A stretch of 64,000 nucleotides of DNA from Sinotaia quadrata (lineage: Eukaryota > Mollusca > Gastropoda > Architaenioglossa > Viviparidae). Location of the stretch: positions 29,091,564 to 29,155,563 of the forward strand of contig CM054177.1 in assembly GCA_028829895.1 (NCBI GenBank), written 5' to 3'. Under the pieces are notes generated by a model that had not been told where the DNA came from, ran no database searches, and saw only the letters and a program-made list of their open reading frames with translations. The translations under genes and the position numbers were made by a program. Of the stretch, positions 25,500 through 37,515 are shown in pieces (positions within the stretch are counted from its first letter, which is position 1; each line of letters begins with the position of its first letter).

Positions 25500-27030
25500 G
25501 TTATATTGGCAGGTGAGGGGGTTTACAGAGCCCAGGATAATACCACATCGTCTGTACTTAGTGTGTATGTGCGCCCAGGATGTTCATTCCCCACCCTGTA
25601 ATGTTCACCAGTGGTGTTGTTGTTGTCGTTGGCACTGTTGTTGTTGATGTCCCCGGTAGCCGTTGGACTGTATGTCGGTGGGTGTTGGCGGCAAGTATTA
25701 GTTGAATTAGATCCGCAATGGGGTGGTTATAATATCCCCACTGCATGTGATGTTGCTCCCTGTGTTGCCACCGTTGTTGTTGTGGATTCTGTTGTTGTGG
25801 CTGTAGTAGATGATACTGTTGTCGTCTGATGTGTTGTGGCGGGCGCCTTCTTTTTGATTTGGGGCTCCGTTCTGTAGTGTTTCCTCGTGTGTCTGTTGTG
25901 GTTTTCTTTGTTGCAGTCCCTGGTGGTGACTGGCTGTGGATTGGGGGCAGTTGGTTTAGTCGTTGTTGTTGTTTCTTATGGTGTAGTTGGAGCGTTGTCG
26001 ACTTCTGTTTCGGTCTTTGCGTCAGTTGTCTTCACTTCTTTTTCTGTTTGTATTTTTCTTTCTTGCGTCTTGATATGTACCGTTTGTGTGCTGGAGATTT
26101 TTTGGCGTTTCTTCTTATTTTCGGTGGTAGTTGTTTTAATTTCTTTTTCTTTGCTGATAGAGCTTGTAGTCTGAGTTTCCTTATTATCTGTTGTGGGTTT
26201 TTGGAGTTTGCGAGAATGCCTGGCTGATTTTTTGTTTTGCTGTTTGAGTTGAATTCACTTTGGCCGTAGGTGGAATTTTCCAGATGATGTTGGTGTTTAT
26301 TCCACTTTCACTTGTAGTGGCTTGTAGAGTTTGGGTGGAAACGTGGCTTTTTCCTTTGACTGTTTGAGTTGTGCCGTCTTCCTGTGTGGGTTTTCGCGTT
26401 GTTTTCTCCTTTTCCGTTTGTGAAGAGCGTGTTTTTGTTGTCGGCGTTATTTTCCAGAAGATGTCTGTCTGTGTTTCACAGTCTGTTGATGTAGTTTTTT
26501 TTCATGTTGCCTTGTCAGGTGCTTGTTTAAAATCTTATGGAGACCAATTGCGGTTAAGATGGCTTGTTGTCTAGTGTAAGTTCATCTTCTGTTTTTGTGT
26601 GGAAGAGGGTCAACAGCAAATTAGTGAACGCATTTTTTAGTTCAACGTTTTTAGTTTCTAGTGTGAAGGTGAAGGGGGTAACTTTTCGTATGCCCCCATT
26701 TTCGGTTGGTTTGCTGATTTCACAGCAGTATTTTGTCCAGTCTTCTCCTTTGTACTTCTTAATGTTTGCATCTCTTCAAGCCTCTTTTGCCGTATCTGTC
26801 TCAGCTGTGCTATGCGCTCGTTTGTGAAACAGAAAGGGCCGTCCGCATCTTCTGTGACTGACTCAGAATCGCGTAAAATGTCACTTGGTGGAGTGGGCAG
26901 TAGTGGCATTTTTGCCAGCCCTGAAAAGGGCTTAGTGCTGGTTTGTCTGGTGTGGCGCTTTGACATGACTCTCCTTCCGGCGGTCCAATGGATGGAGTGC
27001 GATCGTCGGTGGTCCGAAGCGAAGTGTGTT
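25500..27030 (-). pseudogene. Unidentified frameshifted coding block inside the hAT element
   Basis: Minus-strand open segments continue one another across at least two apparent frameshifts (near 26775 and 26590). One is 26966-26658 (PLLPTPPSDILRDSES...RQIRQKRLEE). The next frame reads EDWTKYCCEISKPTENGG and AFTNLLLTLFHTKTEDEL. A third, 26501-26184, is lysine/threonine-rich. It has six Q-T motifs (ETQTD, SSQTE, TTQTV, STQTL, STQTA, FSQTP) and a repeated WKI-PT module. Towards 25560 the frame is TTTTPTTTT-rich. I do not recognise the protein. It could be a captured host gene, part of an unusual transposase or another element nested here. Confidence 0.45.
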
Positions 27031-27035
27031 GGTGT

Positions 27036-27127
27036 GGTTGGGAAGTAGCGCTCGAATTCTTTAAAAGCAAAGACAGATGATCGTGGACCAACTGGGAGAA
27101 TGAATGCTCAGGCTCAATCTCGTCCAT
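27036..27127 (-). pseudogene. hAT transposase, internal fragment
   Basis: Minus strand: MDEIEPEHSFSQLVHDHLSL then, after a one-base frameshift, KEFERYFPTT. The HDHLxxLxKEFxRYFP pattern fits the middle of Charlie/ZBED-like hAT transposases, where a helix precedes the deleted catalytic part. Confidence 0.6.
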
Positions 27128-27265
27128 GGAAAGTCGCACAAACCCGAAAGAAATACACCAGAGTAAAAATAAAATTGGGGGGCCCTGTACCATTTGGTCC
27201 GCGGACCGGTACCATATGGTCCACGGACCGGTACCGGTCCGCGGACCGGGGGTTGGGGACCACTG

Positions 27266-27316
27266 GTCTAGATTGTATTTAGACTTTCCTGACTGTGTTA
27301 TTATAAGTCTTTTTGC
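27266..27316. repeat. 50-bp satellite, segment 3
   Basis: One unit resumes after the second hAT element. Diverged flanking copies follow to about 27450. Confidence 0.85.
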
Positions 27317-28930
27317 AGACTTCTGGATGTGTTTAGAGTATTCTCATTTGTTTAGGCTCCGGACTGTATTGAGAAATGTCTAGTTTATATTGCGATCAGG
27401 CTGTTTCTTTGTGCTGCAGTCGGTTTAGAATATTCCTGATTGTGTACGCTCCAGGATGCTTAGAAGTATCTCGTGTATATTGTGCTCCATTGGAATCTTC
27501 CCTTATTGTGCCTTATCCAGCAGGTGTTTACATTCTTCTGTTTCGTTCTTCTGACGCTTGCGTTATGCAGTAACTGGGCAATCAAAGAAAGGCTGAGGAT
27601 TGAAACTGAACATACGGCTTTAAGCGTGTTTATGGAATGCTAAAGAAAGGAGTGTCAAGTGTCAAATGTTATTATTAGACTAATGCAACCCTTACTCTAG
27701 TGGTAGAGTATGCATCAACAATGGCTTAGCGATTTTCCTACACCGGCTTCCCGGTGCCTCTTTGGGGGGAATTACTTCAGCGGTAGCTAAAGGTCTGCAC
27801 TTGAGTACCATTTGCGCAAGGTAGATATAATACCTGATAACGATTTATGTACGTCTGAAGGTCTGCAGCGAAAGATCGAATTGGGGGTGGGGGGAGAATT
27901 AAGCAAGAGAACTGTGACCTCAGTCGAACAGTGTCTCGGCTGGCTTGAGCTAAACAGAACTTACCGTCTATCCGTCCACTGTGTAGGAATGGATCGGCCA
28001 GTCGGTCAGAAAGAGAGCCTGTCTATCAGTCTTTCATATCCATGCGCATCGCCATCTTGTGTGACTTTGCTAATAATATCCATGTGTGACATCTTAATGA
28101 GTTTTGATGGATTAAGTAGGTACTAGCGCTGCACATCCAGACCTAGCTATTAGTTCAACTAATGACTGTCCTTTAATGCCAATGGTCTGATGCGTACTTT
28201 TGTTTAAAACCTTATAAATAATACTATTGTTTATTATGTTTCTTTAATATTCCCGCTCTGTCTTATGTAACTACATATATTCATTTCTGGATTTCCGGGC
28301 TAATAATAAACTCGTTAATTCAAATGTCAGTTCCCCTATCTGTACCTTACAATCTGTGAAAATGTTTCAGCTGTAGTACTGACAAGCTAGGTTCATTGTA
28401 CTGACAAACTGGGTTTATTATGCTGACAAGCTAGGTTCATTTTGTTTGAAGTATGTCGATATGTTTAGTTGTAGCTCTGATATGAAATTATGGTGCAGAC
28501 GTGTCATAAACCTGACACCATGTGCAAATGTGTCTTAAGTCTGGTGGCCTGGTGCACGAGTATCTTACGTCTGACTGCGTTGTACAAACGGGATGTCGTG
28601 TGGGGCAGTGAAGTTGGTTTAATTACTAGATTTTGCAAAATATGTATAGCATTAAAATATTGTTATCTTATAAACACAATCACATTCACAATCTCCAAAA
28701 ACATCCAACCGGCTGCAACCCACCGCCGTTTAACTGTTGGTTGATTTTGGATTTCACAGCTGCTCCCAACTTTCAATGATTGCCAATAGTGGCAAGAGGA
28801 AAGTTTAATTATGTTCCGGAAAAGACAGATCACGATAGCCATGGTGAAAGTTGGAGTGCGTGGCTCGTTTTATAGAAATTTAAAGAAATAAGAAGTCCGA
28901 AACCCTGAGAGCGGTTCGAAGGATTACAAA
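27317..28930. other. Intergenic DNA, no gene supported
   Basis: Weak satellite-like drift to about 27560. A short tRNA D-arm-like string CTCTAGTGGTAGAG lies near 27695. Three imperfect GACAAGCTAGGTTCATT units lie at about 28380-28440. Nothing else recognised. Confidence 0.45.
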
Positions 28931-28934
28931 TAAA

Positions 28935-29010
28935 CTTTTCACTCTAGCTGGGATCGAACCCCTTTCATATGAACAAGGGGCTAATGCTACTCCACCGTCT
29001 GCCCAATCAA
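28935..29010 (-). repeat. tRNA-like head of a SINE or a tRNA pseudogene
   Basis: Minus strand: GGGCAGACGGTGGAGTAGC resembles an A box. About 35 bases later GGTTCGATCCC is a perfect B box (28960-28950). Pol III internal-promoter spacing fits. The fold does not give a clean cloverleaf, and the non-tRNA tail towards 28880 (CTCTCAGGGTTTCGGACTTC) suggests a SINE. Confidence 0.5.
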
Positions 29011-31165
29011 TGTATTCACCTAACTGGAGTATGAGGCGATAAGCTATACGGCAACGATTATTCATTTGATTGGTTGTGTGACGCAGGCAAGTCGCGCCAA
29101 CAGAGATGAGGAACAGAGCGCTAAAGTGTGACCTCAATATTTGATCTGCATATGGAATCTTAATCTTACCTCTGACCTCTCGGCTGGTGCGAAACGAATG
29201 TTTTCGTCTTGAGGACTGTGTTGGGTGTTGGCATGGGCTGTGCCAGTCCAACAAACCGGCCGTCATGTGTGTGGGCAATAGTAGGTTGATACCATATGAC
29301 AGCAGTTATTCCCCCTGTTTTCTTTTAACGGAGAGGCATGAAGTTAACACTGCTAAGTGGAGCTAAGTCAAAGTCAGCTCTAATTTCTTAAAATAATAAT
29401 AAAGAAAGAAATAATACATTTAATAAGACGCCTAAAGGACAATTATTTCTTAGCAACATCACTTACATCAGAGAGAATGTAAGTAGTTAGTTTAGTGATA
29501 CTAATTGGTTGGGTGTGAACTCACCTAGATGTTAATTTTAAAAACTTACGGTCTTAGGCCTACATTTTTTTTGTCGTATATGCTTGAATCGGTGCCAGAG
29601 CTTCCGGTTATAATGTCCCAGTAATTTATTTTTATTTTTATTTATTTTTTATTTTTATTTTTAGCGACAAAACTAGTTTTAATCTCCCGTATCCGCCTTG
29701 TTTCTCTCTAAAAATCAACTTCAGCGACTACGACGACATTAGTGACTCGAGTTAAGCTATTTTAAGGCATCAGCAAGACACGATACAGCGTTTGCTTGTT
29801 TGCCATTATCAGTCAGCACGATTTCTGTTCACCTATCAGAGTGTTTGTTTGTTTGCTGTATCAGTCAGCACGGTGTCTGTTCACCTGTTGTTTTTCAGTA
29901 ATCAGCAAGATGTCTAACAGTCGTTTCTTGTTCTGTTGATAGTTAATATACTATATGATTACATTTGTCACGGCAACCCTTCATGAACTAGTATCCGTTC
30001 ACGGTCATCACAAACAAGGCGTTGACCTGGATTATTAATCAGTCAGTGCTGCCGATCTTGGGACGTGTTCGCCCGCGAATTTTATCCAACCTTCAACTCG
30101 ACCTGGCAACCATACCATACAACTCACGAACTTAAATAGCTCTTGAAAACCCAAGGAATGCGTGGCAGAATGTCTTGGGGTCTAAGGGGACGGACGCAAA
30201 AACAGTAACAAACAAGCGCAGTCCCCAAATAAAGCACAAGTGCTGTCCCTTGATAGCAAGCATGCAGTCAGGACACCCAATGCACGAGTTTGAAAGGACG
30301 TCCGATTGCTGCTGTCTGGAAATAGCAGCGTCAGACAACACAAGCTCTCACAATGGTATTCTCTCAGTAATCGTGATCAAGAGATGTGGTTATAGTTTAT
30401 GGTTGAACCTGCATATTCTGATAAATCATGGTTAGAATGGCATATTACCCACAAATATGGTTACTTGTACAGTGTATGCTCTGAGAATGGGGTTAGCCAA
30501 CATAGTGAAAAAGAAAAGAAAAGTTTAACAGAATAAAACAGCTATTATAAATTTAGGGATTTTAAATAATAATATTTTATTAATACAATTTCTAATAGTT
30601 TATATTCATTTCTGTACACTTGAAAGACAAATTATACTATTATCTACATACACAGAACAGTTATCTAAATGTGTGACTGTCTCTCTAAGTAGCTGAATTC
30701 TCAGTCTACGTTTTGTAACCTAAAGAAAACCATCAGTTCTTTCACCAGACTTTCAACTTATTCTGTATTCTCCTGTCTAGAAGACTGGGTGTGACTGGGG
30801 AAGAACCACGTACCTGCCTGTCGATCTGCCTGGTGTGCAGCAGTCATTCACGTCAGTTTATCGTGTTTATTCTTAGTCCAGAAATTCAGAAATAAAAAAA
30901 AATATCATTTTATAGTAGAGTGGGACTGTTGAATAACTGTATGTAATCTTAACAGTTAAGATCGTCACTTAAGCTGGGTGGGTGGTGGTGGTGCAAGAGG
31001 GTGCAGTGTGGCACATAAAACATCAACACTATTCATCCATCCAAACGTCACACCTGACATCAGAAAACGAACTTAAATTACAAACTAACACAACTACAAG
31101 CATAGTTTAAGTGCAGCTAAACAAAGCTTATTTAAATTATATATTATTACAAACTCTTCTTAGAT
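29011..31165. other. Intergenic DNA, no gene supported
   Basis: Holds a TTTTTATTTATT run at about 29627-29665 and two related GTTTGTTTGCT-CAGTCAGCACG stretches at about 29790-29890. Otherwise unique. Confidence 0.45.
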
Positions 31166-32110
31166 CAGTGGTTCTCAAACTGGGGTCCGCGGTTCTCTAG
31201 GAGATCGAGAAGCGGTTTCAAGGGGACTGTTTCGGGGGACCGTGAAAGGATTACTTTCCCGAGATATCTCGCCAACGACTTTGTGGCCCATTCGTAAATC
31301 GGCTACCGACTACCGGCTACCCCGAGATATATCGCGAGACGGCGCACGAAGGTTAAGTATTCATTCATTCACTAGATGGCGCTTATTTTCTCAGCTTTTA
31401 CTCTTGCTGAAATCTTTAGTTTTCGTTTCTCTCCCCTCAGCAAGTTCAATGCTCTGGTCTAGTCTAAACTCAGCGAGTATTTTTGTCTAGATTTCGCTCG
31501 AAATACTAAGGGACACAACCCGGCGATTTCGGATGTAAGTGACGTTTTTCACTAGTACATATTATTTTTAACAAGAAGAAACAGAATTTCGTGCAACTTC
31601 TTATATATTTCTAACTTTAGAAGTAGTTTCGAAAAATCTCAAAAGAAGTCATTGCTCTCAAAAATTAATCGCCGCCATGGGAACGAAAACGATAAATTAA
31701 ATGGCCAGTAAAGAAGTTAATTGTTAAATTGAAAATTACTAATTTTTAATTAAATTTTTATTTTTATCAATTTTTTTCAGATTTATAAAGCCTTCAAAAA
31801 ATATAATGAGATATGACGTTTCATATTTGAAATTTGGTTTTACTTTAATAAAGTTGAATGGAGAAGAGAAATCACAGTGTGTTTTGTGTTCTGAGGTGTT
31901 GGCATCCACTTCTCTAAAGCCCATCAAGTTAAAGAGACTTCGAAACGAGGCCTCCCAGCTCAGTAAACAAAGATGTCGACTTCTTTAAACGTCAGCTTGA
32001 TGACACAGGAGTGTTTTCGCAGAACATTAAGGCTGGTCTAAAAGTCTCCTATGAGGTTTCAAGGAAAATAGGTGCCGCCCCAAACCCCACAGCATCGGTG
32101 AGCAGTTGAC
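31166..32110 (+). mobile_element. Decayed hAT element (left end and BED-finger region)
   Basis: It starts CAGTGGTTCTCAAACTGGGG, a classic hAT terminal repeat. No matching right end or 8-bp duplication of TCTTAGAT was found. A different hAT-like end, GTTGGGGAACACTG, lies at 32624-32637 and is probably a separate element. Confidence 0.65.
31806..32109 (+). pseudogene. BED zinc-finger hAT transposase, N-terminal fragment
   Basis: Frame 1 (31806-31988): YLKFGFTLIKLNGEEKSQCV, LCSEVLASTSLKPIKLKR. It has the CxxC of a BED finger, but the downstream HxxxxH region is scrambled by a frameshift. Frame 2 (31969-32109): KDVDFFKRQLDD...VSYEVSRKIG, as in ZBED5-like proteins. A stop follows and the rest is missing. 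Confidence 0.8.
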
Positions 32111-32623
32111 ATTACCTTGCTGCAAAGATATATCGAATGTGCTGGGAAGTTCTGAATATGAAAAGCTAAAACATGTTTCTCTGGCTTATCACAACCAATA
32201 TTAGTCAGATCATAATGGGGTATCATGACCTGACAAAATAAAACACAAATGACGTAGTATATTTGTATTAATTATTTTTCTAATTAATTAAATGAAAATT
32301 GTGTTCTTCATGAGACGTATTTCCCCTGTATTGTAATGGCATGAATGACGTGTCTAATGGACACTCTTGCTGTATCAGGTGTCATTTGTGTCAGTGCAGG
32401 TGTCAGTGTACAATCAAGCCAGTCAAGCCAGTCGACAGTTTAGCACATCAATTGGGGCATACTACTCTTTGCGGAAATATATCTTCAGGTTTCTAAAAGG
32501 CGACTTGACATGTACGATCAAGCCCGTTTTGCCCACAGGTGTTCATAGCCCACAGCTGCACTACTTTTTCTCACCTTGTCGTGGGAGAACATAAATGCCT
32601 TGATGGGCATCATGGGACACCAC

Positions 32624-32637
32624 GTTGGGGAACACTG
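32624..32637. repeat. Isolated hAT-type terminal end
   Basis: GTTGGGGAACACTG matches the general hAT end (CAGTG inward). It has no identified partner or target duplication. Confidence 0.35.
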
Positions 32638-33923
32638 GTCTACACATTTCACTGGGAGCAATCCCAACACCTGTTGTAAAATGAGAGGATTCAAACTGAT
32701 ACACCGGACAAAAAAGTCAAACAGGTGAACCCTTCCAATATAAACATCCTCTCGTACATTTATCTGTGTGATGGAGTGATTGCTGTCCATATATAATTAT
32801 TTTTATGAATTACTATTATCTTTCATTATTTTAAACTTTAGAAATTGTGATATTTTATCTGTCAAAAACAGCTGAATACACTTGGTCTTGGTTCACATGC
32901 TGTTGCAATGCCTAAAGATATCACTTAAGGCACTGACTGTTTCCTACGAAACGCGTGACTGTAAACAATGGGGAAGAAACAGACTCACGCATACAATGAC
33001 GGCCCGACCCCTCTGTAGAAGACCGACGTCACAACAGTATGAAATAACTGATGAAAGAAAATTATACCATGTGAGAATGGTATCTATAGAAATCAGTAAA
33101 GGTGCCGAGTAAGAACGCCTGTAGATATCCACAAGGGTGAAGGTGAGAGCGATGAGGGACAACTGCCTGCAGGTATACAAGAAGGGTGCAGGGTAGTACG
33201 AGTGTCGAAGACAGACTCATGTGCACACTTGAAAGGGAGCTAACCACCTTTTAGTGCTGAAATGTTCTTTCCCCTAAAAACACTATTTTAGTTTAAATAC
33301 TGGGAAGAATCCTTGCCAAATCACTCAAACAGAATTCTAGTCCATAGAGGGAATGCCACGATAGCTGACCATTGGTAAGCTAATAGAATGAGAGTTTAGA
33401 CTTAGAAATATTTGTTATTTTTGTGATGTACAACAGAAGAGTGTTTAGTTGTGTTAAAATGACTTTGTTGTAAAGCTGAATTAATATTTCAATTGCATTT
33501 CGATGTTCATATATTTTATTAACCTGTGTGTCTGGGGACAGTAACATTTCTTGAAGATATGTAAGATGATAATAAAAGGAAAAGAGAGAGAGGGAAAGTA
33601 GATATTAACAAAAGAGATTTATGCAGCGCTATATTTTGTGTTTCTATGTAGCATGTTCCAAATCTCCAAGACAATCCACATGCTAGGACAGACTTAGACA
33701 AAGGGGTTCTAGGGGTCTGCTTCCCTGAGGTGTTTCAAAAATTCGTGCAGATAAATGGGTCCTGCTGAAGTGCCAGTCATTTTCTTCTCACCAAAATTGA
33801 AGAAAATAAGAAGCAGTGTTGCTCCGGTTTATGCAACCCTAGGAGAAGGTTGTACCCTGTAGGAAACTGTCAGCAGAGATCCTGATGGGACTTTATCTTG
33901 TTGATGCGTGTACGCATGCTTAT
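32638..33923. other. Intergenic DNA, nothing recognised
   Basis: Unique AT-rich sequence without repeats or coding signal that I can support. Confidence 0.45.
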
Positions 33924-34092
33924 AGACAATTGTATGCAGAGGCTTGAACGCCAGATAGAAAGTGTCAACATTGCACCACTGATGTCACTGTCACCTGGCG
34001 AGCAGACAATTGTATGCAGAGGCTTGAACGCCAGACAGAAAGTGTTAACATTGCACCCTTGATGTTAGTGATGTCATTGTCACCTGGCGAGC
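33924..34092. repeat. 80-bp tandem duplication
   Basis: AGACAATTGTATGCAGAGGC starts at 33924 and 34004. The second copy has a 9-bp insertion and a few changes. Confidence 0.9.
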
Positions 34093-35196
34093 AATCAGGT
34101 CAAGCATTAAAAATTATCATATTGCTTCTCTCAATTCTATGATGACAATTAAAAGCTGTAGAACTCTTATTATTGTTCGAAAGTGAGTTCTGACTTTCTT
34201 TTCAACATTCTATTGGCAGTTATTTGGTATTTCCTGTTTTGCTTTGTAACTAACTGTAATTAATTTTCTTTTATGACTGTAATATTCAATATATTGTTTA
34301 TTTCTTGTAATCAATTTCTTGTGCATATGAATTAATTTACAAGTAGAGGATGAGTGTAGGCTGAAGTAATTAAAGACCTATCAGTTAAGCAAGAAGTTCC
34401 CACCAGTAAAAACGTGAGTAAGAAGAATGATAATTATTTATCGTGTATGCACGTAGAATAGTGTGGAAATGGAGAAGAGACACGTAATTTTGGTTAACAC
34501 TTACACGTGACCCGTCCCTCTGTATTTATATGGTTATTAATTATTAAAAAGACGAATATTAATAATAATAACAGACAGAGGGCGCCCTCAGTCTCTATGA
34601 CAATTTCTTCTTCTTACGTCATTTGTATCAATTTCGTCTACTGTGCTCTACTACCTTAGGAGTCAAGGACTGAATGAAATGTAAAATGAAAAACTTCAGA
34701 AATGATGACACTGTGCACTGAACTGTGAAGAGCAATTAGTTTCTTTATGATACGCTATGTTCCCTTTATGCACTAAATTATGACTGAACTAATTTAGAAT
34801 AATTCTACTTAATTAATAGCACGAAATACTGTTAGTTGTGTGTTATACATTCACTACTTAACCATTTTGTATGTTCAATTTCTTTTCAGTACTGTTAACA
34901 TTTGTGCTTTTCAACTGATAAGAATGTTGATCGGTGGGTTGGGGCTAAAGTTTATTTACTTGTAAAGTCAGACAGATAGCATGCCTTCAATAATGACATG
35001 TGTGAAGGCCAATCTAATTTGGACAATAGCGTTGCTGATAGCGCATAAATTAACACAGGTGGCTTGAATCCGGTAACATTCACAGATAATGTTACTGTTT
35101 ATTAAGTGGCACTGAGTCTTGACAGATTTCTCGTCCGGGGGTTATAGAGATTAATTACTGATCATCACAAATAACCTTGCAACGTCATACGATACT

Positions 35197-35480
35197 GGGA
35201 TGAGACAATCTTGCATCTCAGATATTAAGGTCACATCAAAACCTTACAAAACAATACAGTACCATAATGGGATAATACAATCTTGCATCTCGGATATTAA
35301 AGTCACATCAAAACCTTACAAAACAGATCTTATGATAATAACCTTGCAAAGTCGGCCTATAACAGAATATCAAAATCTTACAAATCAAATCTTATGATAA
35401 TAACCTTGCAAAGTCGGCCTATAACAGAATATCAAAATCTTACAAATCAAATCTTATGATAATAACCTTGCAAGTTACTA
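35197..35480. repeat. Two adjacent tandem duplications (about 70 and 62 bp)
   Basis: Copies of ACAATCTTGCATCTCRGATA, then of TCTTATGATAATAACCTTGC, each two to three times. Preceding 34093-35196 is unique AT-rich DNA. Confidence 0.85.
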
Positions 35481-36454
35481 TAACAGGATATCACTGCCTT
35501 TTAAAACACACCCTAATTATACACTCACACCCCTATAAACTAAGCCAGGATTGATTTGACAGACTTCTGGGATGGTCTTAACAGTTACGAACGTCACTAG
35601 TCCGGCATCGGCAATGACCTACTGATTTAGGTGTCCATAGGAACAATGTATTATGATTTGATCCATCAGAAGCCGATGAAAGTAGTTTTAAAAAAATTAA
35701 ACTCGAAGACTGTCCGTACCTTGTGTAATGGTGATAAAATACACAGCCATAAAACTAAATGTAGGCCTATACTTTAGATGAATGATTGTGTTGATACATA
35801 GACCACTCATGTTAGCATGACTCACCCACATGTTACACGTTGTAGTCTGTCAGCTGTATTTACTTACTAACCTGGCTGTATGTATCAGGGGGTTCAAGCT
35901 ATCTTCTAAAACTATCAGAATTATCTATCGTTCATCGTTCTAACGTGTGTCCAGCCAGAAGGTATGTGGGATTAGCTTAAAGTTAGGGCGGCCCAGAGTG
36001 GTGGATAATTAACATCTTGCCCGTCCCCCAGCAAAATGACTGTTCAAAGATTGGACTGTAATAGACATAACCTTTAAAAAGAGGTGTGGCTAAGCAAATT
36101 GCAACAATACCTGGACGTGATGTATAAGAAACACAAAGAACAAATAAATGAATGCTAGTTCATAGGTAAAATTTTACACAGAAACAATACTTCTGTAGAT
36201 TCTTAGTCATGTAGGCATTAAAAGAAACGAACAGGTAGACAAACATGTCAAATAAACCACCACACCCTACCTCCCAACCAACAACGCATTGCTGTAGTAA
36301 AATAAACCAACCACATAACCCCTGACACAAAACAGCAATCCCAGTCACCTTATCCACCTCCTAAGCGGCCATAAACCATTGAAAAGTCAAACCAAATAGA
36401 GATCTAAAGATTGCGTAGATAAAATAAATTTACATTACCACATAACTTCAACAA

Positions 36455-36715
36455 ATTATCACACAACATCAGCAACATACCACACAACTTCAACAATGTA
36501 CCACACACCTTCATCAACTTAACACACAAGTTCAGCAACTTGCCACATAACTTCAACAAAATATCACACACTTCAACAACTTATCACACAACTTAGCAAC
36601 GTACCACATATTAACAGCGTACCATACTTCAGCAACATGCCACACAACTTCAACAACGTACCACACATTAGCAACGTACCATACCTTTAACAATGTACCA
36701 ATAAGCGTGCCAATG
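36455..36715. repeat. Degenerate 21-bp minisatellite
   Basis: CACACAACTTCAACAACGTAC-like units vary in length; about 12 copies. Confidence 0.75.
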
Positions 36716-36966
36716 ACTATATTACTATGCAAATTATTCAGTCTGCACTCTTACCCTCTTGCACAATAGCAAGTAACCGAAAACTATTGCTTTGTTTTGC
36801 GTTATTTTCAAGAAAAGTAAAAGGTCTATGATTCTTCACCCAAACTTTACAACAAAAAAGTCCTTGGTCACGTAATGCCACTTTATCAGTAAGGGGAGAG
36901 AAGAGGCAGGGAGAGAGAGAGAAAAAAAAGAGAACGAAAGGAAAGAGTTAGTATTTCACTACAGTG

Positions 36967-37515
36967 ATCAGTATATAAATTTATTAATATATTACTGCTA
37001 TCAGTACACTAAGAAGTACATTCCAAAGACCAGTATACTTTATTAGTATATTACTGCTATTAGTACACTTAGAAGTACATTCCAAAGATCAGTACAAGCA
37101 ATAAATAGTAGTTCCGTAATGTAATACAATCAACAATTAAACACATACCCGAGTAATGTACTAAGTACATTTGTACACTTAAACACATACCCGAGTAATG
37201 TGCTAAGAACATTTGTACAATGAATCACATTCCCGAGAAATGAACTAAACACATTTGTTCAATGAAACGCATACCCGAGTAATGTACTAAGCACATTTGT
37301 ACAATGAAACGCATACCCGAGTAATGTGCTAAGCACATTTGTACAATGAAACGCATACCCGAGTAATGTACTAAGCACACTTGTACAATGAATCACATAC
37401 CCGAGTAATGTACTAAACACACTTGTACAATGAAGCACATACCCGAGTAATGTACTAAACATACCTGTACAATGAAATAATATCCGAGTATTGTACTAAG
37501 CATACTTGTACAATG
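36967..37515. repeat. Two minisatellites: 60-bp (36967-37095) and 41-bp (37138-37515)
   Basis: The first has two and a half copies of GATCAGTATA...AGTACATTCCAAA. The second has about nine copies of CATACCCGAGTAATGTACTA, AGCACATTTGTACAATGAA. The minus-strand frame across it is a by-product. Confidence 0.87.

Larger units (their letters stand above)
25089..27265 (-). mobile_element. hAT element (2177 bp) with transposase ends and an unidentified internal coding block
   Basis: The left end CAGTGGTCCCCAACC and the right end read inward (CAGTGGTCCCCAACCCCCGG) match. CCGCGGACCGG motifs lie inside, as in Charlie-type hATs. A perfect 8-bp duplication GTCTAGAT is at 25081-25088 and 27266-27273. Transposase remnants read on the minus strand: N-side at 27036-27127, C-terminus at 25308-25457. 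Between them are about 1.5 kb of a different, G+T-rich (plus strand) composition. Confidence 0.93.

Noticed and set aside
25829..26227. Cys/Phe/Val-rich plus-strand frames of 95-132 codons resembling membrane proteins
   Set aside because: They are the antisense of the Lys/Thr-rich block in the hAT element; G+T-rich DNA gives hydrophobic codons.
27660..27800. tRNA-like string CTCTAGTGGTAGAG
   Set aside because: It resembles a D arm but no B box or acceptor pairing follows at the right distance.
31166..32637. One hAT element bounded by CAGTGGTTCTC and GAACACTG
   Set aside because: The ends match poorly and the flanking 8-mers (TCTTAGAT, GTCTACAC) are not a duplication. More likely two separate remnants.
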